39,542 nt of DNA. Origin: Gammaproteobacteria bacterium (GTDB taxonomy: Bacteria; Pseudomonadota; Gammaproteobacteria; Steroidobacterales; GCA-2729495). Below are positions 35,474-39,542 of the stretch, piece after piece. The stretch's first letter is position 1, and every line of letters begins with the position of its first letter. A program made the position numbers and the translations under genes. A model generated the notes under the pieces. It saw nothing but the letters and a program-made list of their open reading frames with translations, had not been told where the DNA came from and made no database searches. The DNA lies in the NCBI GenBank assembly GCA_013001905.1, contig JABDLC010000017.1, forward strand, positions 1 through 39,542. The letters run 5' to 3'.

Positions 35474-36463
35474 TTACGGCAAGTCCGTGCTGTCTTTGTC
35501 GGTGTTGATCTGCGCTTGCGACTCTTCGGGCGGATCGTCATCCGCCGCATCAAAATCCGATGTCAGTTCACTGATATTGGCCGGCGAGCTGGCGGCGGCG
35601 CGCACGTGGATCGGTGAATACGCTTCGGCCTGCGCGAGCTCAATCAAAGACTCCTTAAGAAGCTCAAGCAGTGACAAAAAGGTCACGGTCACACCCATGC
35701 GCCCCTCTGTCGGATCAAAGAGGCTCTTGAACTCGATAAACTCAGTCGCGTCGAGCCGCTCCAGCACTTCCGTCATGCGCTGACGCACTGACAGTGCTTC
35801 TCCGCGTATATGATGATGGGCAAGCACTTCGGCGCGTTTAAGCACATCTTTGAACGCGACCAGAATTTCCTTGAGCTGGAGATCCGGCAACTGCTGCACC
35901 GGGCGGCGCTCCATCGGCTCAGCGGAGGCCTGGTGAACATCACGCTCCATGCGCGGCAATTCGGAAATTCCGTCAGCAGCCTTCTTGAAGCGTTCATATT
36001 CGAGCAAGCGACGCACGAGCTCAGCGCGAGGATCATCCTCTTCGTCTTCATCTTCTTCGACGCGCGGCAGCAACATGCGGGATTTAATCTCGGCCAGCAT
36101 CGCTGCCATCAGCAGGTATTCCCCCGCCAGGTCGAGCTGCAATTCGGTCATCACCTCAATGTATTCAACGTATTGCTGAGTGATGTCAGCAATCGGAATG
36201 TCGAGGATGTCGAGATTCTGCCGCCGTATGAGGTACAGCAGCAGATCCAGAGGGCCTTCAAAAGCCTCCAGGAATACTTCCAGCGCATGCGGCGGGATGT
36301 AGAGATCCTGCGGCAGCTCTGTCACTGCCTCGCCTGCCACGACGGCAAACGGCATTTCACTCTGTGCGGGTTTTCCCTCTTCTAGCAGAGACGCTGTTTG
36401 ATTTTCGGGCGTCGAATCGACAACCCGCAGCTGCGGCTTTTCTGCCGCGCCTTCGTCCGACAT
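35474..36463 (-). CDS. scpA: Segregation and condensation protein A
   Basis: 329 residues; kleisin that bridges the SMC heads. The family core begins near residue 55 (LEVFLEAFEGPLDLLLYLIR, QNLDILDIPIADITQQYVEY), after an N-terminal acidic extension of about 50 residues. The C-terminal winged helix is present (VTVTFLSLLELLKES). A further acidic tail follows. The ATG at 36463 lies eight bases after the M50 gene. Later starts are possible because the N-terminal extension is not conserved in the family. Confidence 0.93.
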   Translation of the reverse strand: MSDEGAAEKPQLRVVDSTPENQTASLLEEGKPAQSEMPFAVVAGEAVTELPQDLYIPPHALEVFLEAFEGPLDLLLYLIRRQNLDILDIPIADITQQYVEYIEVMTELQLDLAGEYLLMAAMLAEIKSRMLLPRVEEDEDEEDDPRAELVRRLLEYERFKKAADGISELPRMERDVHQASAEPMERRPVQQLPDLQLKEILVAFKDVLKRAEVLAHHHIRGEALSVRQRMTEVLERLDATEFIEFKSLFDPTEGRMGVTVTFLSLLELLKESLIELAQAEAYSPIHVRAAASSPANISELTSDFDAADDDPPEESQAQINTDKDSTDLP

Positions 36464-36471
36464 TTAAACCC

Positions 36472-37134
36472 CTATAAACCCACCAAAAATATCACCAGAC
36501 CTTCTACCAGTGCGTACAGCGGCGTAACCACTGCCCAGAGCAAGCCCGAGAACAACAACAACACAATAATTATAAGGCCGAACGGCTCGATCCGATCGAG
36601 ATATTTGCCGAGGCCCTCTGACACCAGCCCTCGCAGCACCCTGCCACCGTCGAGCGGTGGTATAGGAAGAAGATTAAAAGCTGCGAGTAAGACATTGATT
36701 AGCAGACCAATACGCGCCATCCCCATGAGGAACTCACCGGCCACACTGTTGGCCAGGCCGAACACCAGTGTGAGCTTGTAAACCAGTGCCCAACCCAGCG
36801 CCATCACAAAATTTGCGCCCGGCCCCGCAAGCGCGACAAACACCATGTCGCGCTTCGGGTTACGCAGGTTCTGAAACGCCACAGGCACCGGCTTTGCCCA
36901 GCCAAACAAGAGCCCGCCCGTAAACCACAAAATGGCCGGCACCAGCACGGTGCCCACGGGGTCGATGTGGCGCAACGGATTCAGTGAGAGCCGCCCCAGC
37001 ATTTCGGCCGTGCGGTCACCGCGTTGCCGGGCAGCCCAGCCGTGCGCCACTTCATGCAGCGTGATAGCCAGCAAAATCGGTATTGCGCCGACGGCGACGC
37101 CGCGCAACAGCTCATTGAGGTCAAGTCCTGTCAT
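36472..37134 (-). CDS. Site-2 protease family (M50) membrane metalloprotease
   Basis: 220 residues with about five membrane segments. Zinc motif HEVAHG in AITLHEVAHGWAARQRGD and the third ligand region LLPIPPLDGGRVLRG. This short form without PDZ domain is common next to scpAB in many bacteria; its substrate is unknown. It sits between the YciO-like gene and scpA, 21 and 8 bases away. Confidence 0.92.
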   Translation of the reverse strand: MTGLDLNELLRGVAVGAIPILLAITLHEVAHGWAARQRGDRTAEMLGRLSLNPLRHIDPVGTVLVPAILWFTGGLLFGWAKPVPVAFQNLRNPKRDMVFVALAGPGANFVMALGWALVYKLTLVFGLANSVAGEFLMGMARIGLLINVLLAAFNLLPIPPLDGGRVLRGLVSEGLGKYLDRIEPFGLIIIVLLLFSGLLWAVVTPLYALVEGLVIFLVGL

Positions 37135-37155
37135 GGCGACAGTGTAGCCCGCCCG

Positions 37156-37779
37156 TCACGCGAAGTCTGCGGAGTTACCTTTGCCTTCACGTTGCACAAC
37201 GGGGAAATCGCCCGTCATATCGACCACCGTGCACGGCTCGATTCCGCAGTTACCGGCCGCCACGACCAGATCAACGTCGTTTTTGAGGCGCTCGAGAATT
37301 TCATACGGGTCGGTCAGGGGAAACTCATCGCCCGGCAACAACAGCGTGGAACTCATAAAAGGCTCCCCGAGTGCATCTGCCAATGCGAGCGGCACCGGAT
37401 GATCCGGCACACGAATGCCAATGGTCTTACGCCGCTCGTTCTGCAGGCGTCGCGGCACACTGCGGCTCGCTTTCAGAATGAATGCATAAGGCCCCGGTGT
37501 ATGCGCTTTCAGCATGCGGTAGTGCCAGTTATCGATGCGCGCGTAGTTGGCAATCTCAGACAGATCTCGACATATCAGACCAAAGTTGTGGTGCTTGTCA
37601 TCCTGTCGAATGCGTCGCACCTCACGAATCGGGGCCTTGTCACCGATATGAAAGCCCAGTGCATAACAGGAATCTGTCGGGTACACGATGAGTCCGCCAC
37701 CGCGCATCACGTCGGCCGCCTGCCTGATCAGGCGCGGTTCCGGATTTTCCGGATGAATGTCGATAAGGCGGGCAGGCAT
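37156..37779 (-). CDS. YciO-like Sua5/YrdC family protein
   Basis: 207 residues with the Sua5/YrdC/YciO fold: GGLIVYPTDSCYALGFHI at the N-terminus, then LKAHTPGPYAFILKAS and GIRVPDHPVPLALADAL. The family includes TsaC, which makes threonylcarbamoyl-AMP for tRNA t6A; the YciO branch has the fold with unclear activity. Sequence (RQDDKHHNFGLICRDLSEI) and neighbours fit YciO better than TsaC. It is divergent from yciB. Confidence 0.88.
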   Translation of the reverse strand: MPARLIDIHPENPEPRLIRQAADVMRGGGLIVYPTDSCYALGFHIGDKAPIREVRRIRQDDKHHNFGLICRDLSEIANYARIDNWHYRMLKAHTPGPYAFILKASRSVPRRLQNERRKTIGIRVPDHPVPLALADALGEPFMSSTLLLPGDEFPLTDPYEILERLKNDVDLVVAAGNCGIEPCTVVDMTGDFPVVQREGKGNSADFA

Positions 37780-37855
37780 CGTAACGGCTCAGTGCGGCGG
37801 ATATCACGGGATTTGGGTATGATTCGCGACCGCACACTACTCTTTCAGGGACGAG

Positions 37856-38419
37856 ATGCAAGCGCTCATCGATTTTCTGCCGGTCATTGCCTTCGTAGCG
37901 ACCTACACCGCCACGAAAGACATGTCGCTGGCCATTATCGTGATCATTGCGGCGGTCAGCCTGCAGGTCGCAGGGACCTGGCTGGTGAAACGCGAAGTGA
38001 GCAAGATGCTGCTCGCATCGGCAGCACTGGTAATCGTCTTCGGTGGCATCAGCCTCGCGACGGACAACGCGATTTTTATCATGTGGAAACCCACCGTGCT
38101 GTATTGGGTGCTGGCAGTCGTGTTTCTGGGTAGCAACTGGATCGGCGACAGGCCAATCGCCGAGCGCATGATGACCGCGATTTCCGAAGACCCCATCGAT
38201 ATGCCCGCCAGCGGCTGGCGCAAACTGAACCTCTCCTGGGTGGCCTTTTTTGTGATCGCCGGACTCGCGAATATCTATGTGGCCTACAATTATGAAGAAG
38301 CGACATGGGTCAATTTCAAATTGTTCGGCCTGTTCGGGCTGACCTTTGTATTCTTGATTCTGCAGAGTTTGTGGATGTCGCAATACATTGATACGCCCGA
38401 CGAAGCCGGGGATGACTAA
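37856..38419 (+). CDS. yciB: YciB, inner membrane septation protein A
   Basis: 187 residues with about five membrane spans; interacts with cell-elongation and division proteins and affects envelope integrity. N-terminus [20 protein letters not shown] and the [17 protein letters not shown] segment are typical. AGGGACGAG just before the ATG is a good ribosome site. yciI starts two bases after the stop. Confidence 0.95.
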   Translation: MQALIDFLPVIAFVATYTATKDMSLAIIVIIAAVSLQVAGTWLVKREVSKMLLASAALVIVFGGISLATDNAIFIMWKPTVLYWVLAVVFLGSNWIGDRPIAERMMTAISEDPIDMPASGWRKLNLSWVAFFVIAGLANIYVAYNYEEATWVNFKLFGLFGLTFVFLILQSLWMSQYIDTPDEAGDD

Positions 38420-38421
38420 CC

Positions 38422-38721
38422 ATGTACTACGTAATCTTCAGTGAAGACGTGCAGGACAGCGGCGCTTTGCGGGCCGGCGCACGGCCCGACCACCTGGCTC
38501 GACTGCAGCAACTGAAAGAGGAAGGCCGTCTTCTGGCCGCGGGGCCCTGCCCTGCCATCGACGCCAACGACCCAGGCCCGGCAGGCTTCACCGGCAGCCT
38601 AGTGATCGCCGAATTCCCGAGTCTTGAAGACGCACAGGAATGGGCGGATGCAGACCCTTACGTCGCTGCCGGCGTCTATGCCAGTGTGATCGTCAAACCC
38701 TACAAGCTGGTGTTGCCTTGA
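38422..38721 (+). CDS. yciI: YciI family protein
   Basis: 99 residues of the dimeric ferredoxin-like alpha/beta YciI fold. N-terminus [32 protein letters not shown] with the conserved His/Asp pair, and [20 protein letters not shown] at the end. Enzymatic role uncertain in most members. Its stop overlaps the TTG start of the bolA gene. Confidence 0.93.
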   Translation: MYYVIFSEDVQDSGALRAGARPDHLARLQQLKEEGRLLAAGPCPAIDANDPGPAGFTGSLVIAEFPSLEDAQEWADADPYVAAGVYASVIVKPYKLVLP

Positions 38722-38987
38722 CCGCACAACGAGTCGCCCGAATCACCGAGCGCCTTGAATCAGCGCTCAACCCGCTCGTTCTTGAAGTGGAAGACGAGAG
38801 TCATCTGCATGCGGGTCATGCCGGTGCTCGCGATGGCAAAGGCCATTTCCGAGTGACTATCGTCAGTCGCGAATTTGACGGCCTGAGCCCCATAAAGCGC
38901 CACCGTCTTGTATTCGACGCGATCGGCGACATGATGAACACCGATATACACGCGCTGGCCATCGACGCCCGAACCCCCGACGCCTGA
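38718..38987 (+). CDS. bolA: BolA family protein
   Basis: 89 residues. The class II KH-like BolA fold: [37 protein letters not shown] with the conserved HxGH-type His residues, and [20 protein letters not shown]. BolA proteins bind monothiol glutaredoxins and Fe-S clusters and affect shape and stress. The start is most likely the TTG at 38718, overlapping the yciI stop by four bases (TTGA). The longer frame from 38640 runs back through yciI and has no BolA similarity there. Confidence 0.9.
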   Translation: MTAQRVARITERLESALNPLVLEVEDESHLHAGHAGARDGKGHFRVTIVSREFDGLSPIKRHRLVFDAIGDMMNTDIHALAIDARTPDA

Positions 38988-39009
38988 CCACACCGCATTG
39001 CGGCAGCCC

Positions 39010-39041
39010 AAGCCGTTTTGCAGCCCTCTGCCAGGCTTTTT
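39010..39041 (+). terminator. Possible terminator after bolA
   Basis: AAGCC (39010-39014) can pair with GGCTT (39034-39038), enclosing the smaller GCAG-CCCT-CTGC hairpin, followed by a short T-run to 39041. The outer stem is only five pairs, so this is tentative. Confidence 0.35.
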
Positions 39042-39112
39042 GCGCCCAAAATCCGTCGGATTATTTAACAAAACGCAAGCTGCGAATCTGCGCACTATTT
39101 GACGTAATGCAC

Positions 39113-39124
39113 GCAACTAGTTGC
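39113..39124. promoter_or_regulatory. Perfect 12-base palindrome
   Basis: GCAACTAGTTGC is identical to its own reverse complement and lies in the AT-rich intergenic region 197 bases before the last gene. It could be an operator. No second copy was noticed nearby. Confidence 0.35.
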
Positions 39125-39262
39125 TTATTATGAAAAAATATATCGCGACCCGGCGATTAGCTTTTCGCCGCACTGTGCATATAAACTTCTGATTCCAAAG
39201 CGTTTATACAATCACACTCATAAAACGCTGCTAAGCTGCGGATTACACTTATGTAAAAGGCT

Positions 39263-39291
39263 TTGACTAGACATAAGCCCAGTCCTATTTT
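39263..39291 (+). promoter_or_regulatory. Candidate sigma-70 promoter of the DUF6502-like gene
   Basis: TTGACT at 39263-39268, a 17-base spacer and TATTTT at 39286-39291. The predicted start near 39298 precedes the ATG at 39321. Confidence 0.5.
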
Positions 39292-39320
39292 CGATTTCAC
39301 AAGAAAAATTATGTTCAACC

Positions 39321-39542
39321 ATGGATGAATCACCGAAGCGCGGGTTACTAGCAGCGTACGGCCGATTACTAAGGCCACTTATTCGGATCCTCATCCGGAA
39401 CGGGGTTTCCTTCAGCGAATTTGCGGAAGTCGCGAAAGGAGCCTACGTCGAGGTCGCCGAGAGAGATTTCTCGGTGCCGAACAAAAAAATAACGCATTCC
39501 AGGATTTCTGCATTGACTGGACTGCAACGGAGGGATGTTGAG
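39321..39542 (+). CDS. DUF6502-like protein (N-terminal part; cut by the window edge)
   Basis: The frame from ATG 39321 stays open for 74 codons to the edge. The translation has LLAAYGRLLRPLIRILIRNG, SFSEFAEVAKGAYVEVAERD and TGLQRRDVE, a pattern I associate with the DUF6502 family of Gammaproteobacteria, which looks like a winged-helix DNA-binding N-terminus. Function unknown. No strong Shine-Dalgarno is visible. Only the first quarter or so of a typical member is present. Confidence 0.7.
   Translation, partial: MDESPKRGLLAAYGRLLRPLIRILIRNGVSFSEFAEVAKGAYVEVAERDFSVPNKKITHSRISALTGLQRRDVE

Larger units (their letters stand above)
38988..39320. other. Gene-free stretch of 333 bases between bolA and the DUF6502-like gene
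   Basis: I see no protein or RNA gene. The first part holds a possible terminator (39010-39041). From about 39060 the sequence becomes AT-rich. It has a perfect 12-base palindrome (39113-39124) and a promoter-like pair (39263-39291) for the following gene. Confidence 0.6.

Noticed and set aside
37024-38133. Plus-strand frame of 369 codons over the YciO-like gene and start of yciB
   Set aside because: Its His/Arg-rich product has no recognisable domain and it covers the divergent promoter and the N-terminus of yciB in another frame.

Overview
The window is chromosomal DNA from a Gammaproteobacterium. Gene content and order (gyrA-serC-pheA-hisC-aroA-cmk-rpsA-ihfB-lapAB on one side, uvrB-aminotransferase-tRNA-Asn on the other, then mtaD-ubiG-mupP-rmuC-yciK and the scpA-scpB-rluB and yciB-yciI-bolA blocks) resemble the pseudomonads. 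Three differences argue against Pseudomonas itself: serA is inserted beside serC, there is no tyrA, and pheA lacks its chorismate mutase part. A marine, non-enterobacterial lineage is plausible, but this is inference.

Layout. 1-5392: the start of uvrB (leftward, cut by the window edge), a class I aminotransferase, tRNA-Asn, a small orphan ORF, a WecA-type glycosyl-phosphate transferase and galU. 5507-15590: an accessory cell-surface island. It has a leftward luxR-type regulator plus FHA coiled-coil gene and, divergent from it, a six-gene rightward operon. 15653-28752: a leftward housekeeping run (comEA-like, lapB, lapA, ihfB, rpsA, cmk, aroA, hisC, pheA, serA, serC, gyrA). 28880-33730: the rightward run mtaD, ubiG, mupP/gph-like, rmuC, yciK-like. 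33733-37779: the leftward run yciO-like, M50 protease, scpA, scpB, rluB. 37856-38987: yciB, yciI, bolA. 39321 to the edge: the start of a DUF6502-like gene.

The most interesting part is 8469-15590. It looks like a divergent functional-amyloid secretion system of the Fap type. It encodes two long Asn/Ser/Asp-rich exported repeat proteins, a small exported protein sharing their C-terminal domain, a C39-type cysteine peptidase (FapD-like), a membrane-anchored coiled-coil protein ending in a related domain, and a coiled-coil plus outer-membrane beta-barrel protein (FapF-like). The two repeat proteins can be aligned without a gap over about 500 residues, although their sequences are low-complexity and diverged. 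The divergent intergenic region carries three copies of TACCCAA followed by a half-palindrome, probably the LuxR regulator's operators. The coiled-coil protein has a match to the double-glycine leader motif that C39 peptidases cleave.

The island lies between ihfB/lapAB and uvrB/aminotransferase. From memory, this is the position of the O-antigen locus in Pseudomonas aeruginosa, so the amyloid operon may occupy a conserved slot for variable surface structures.
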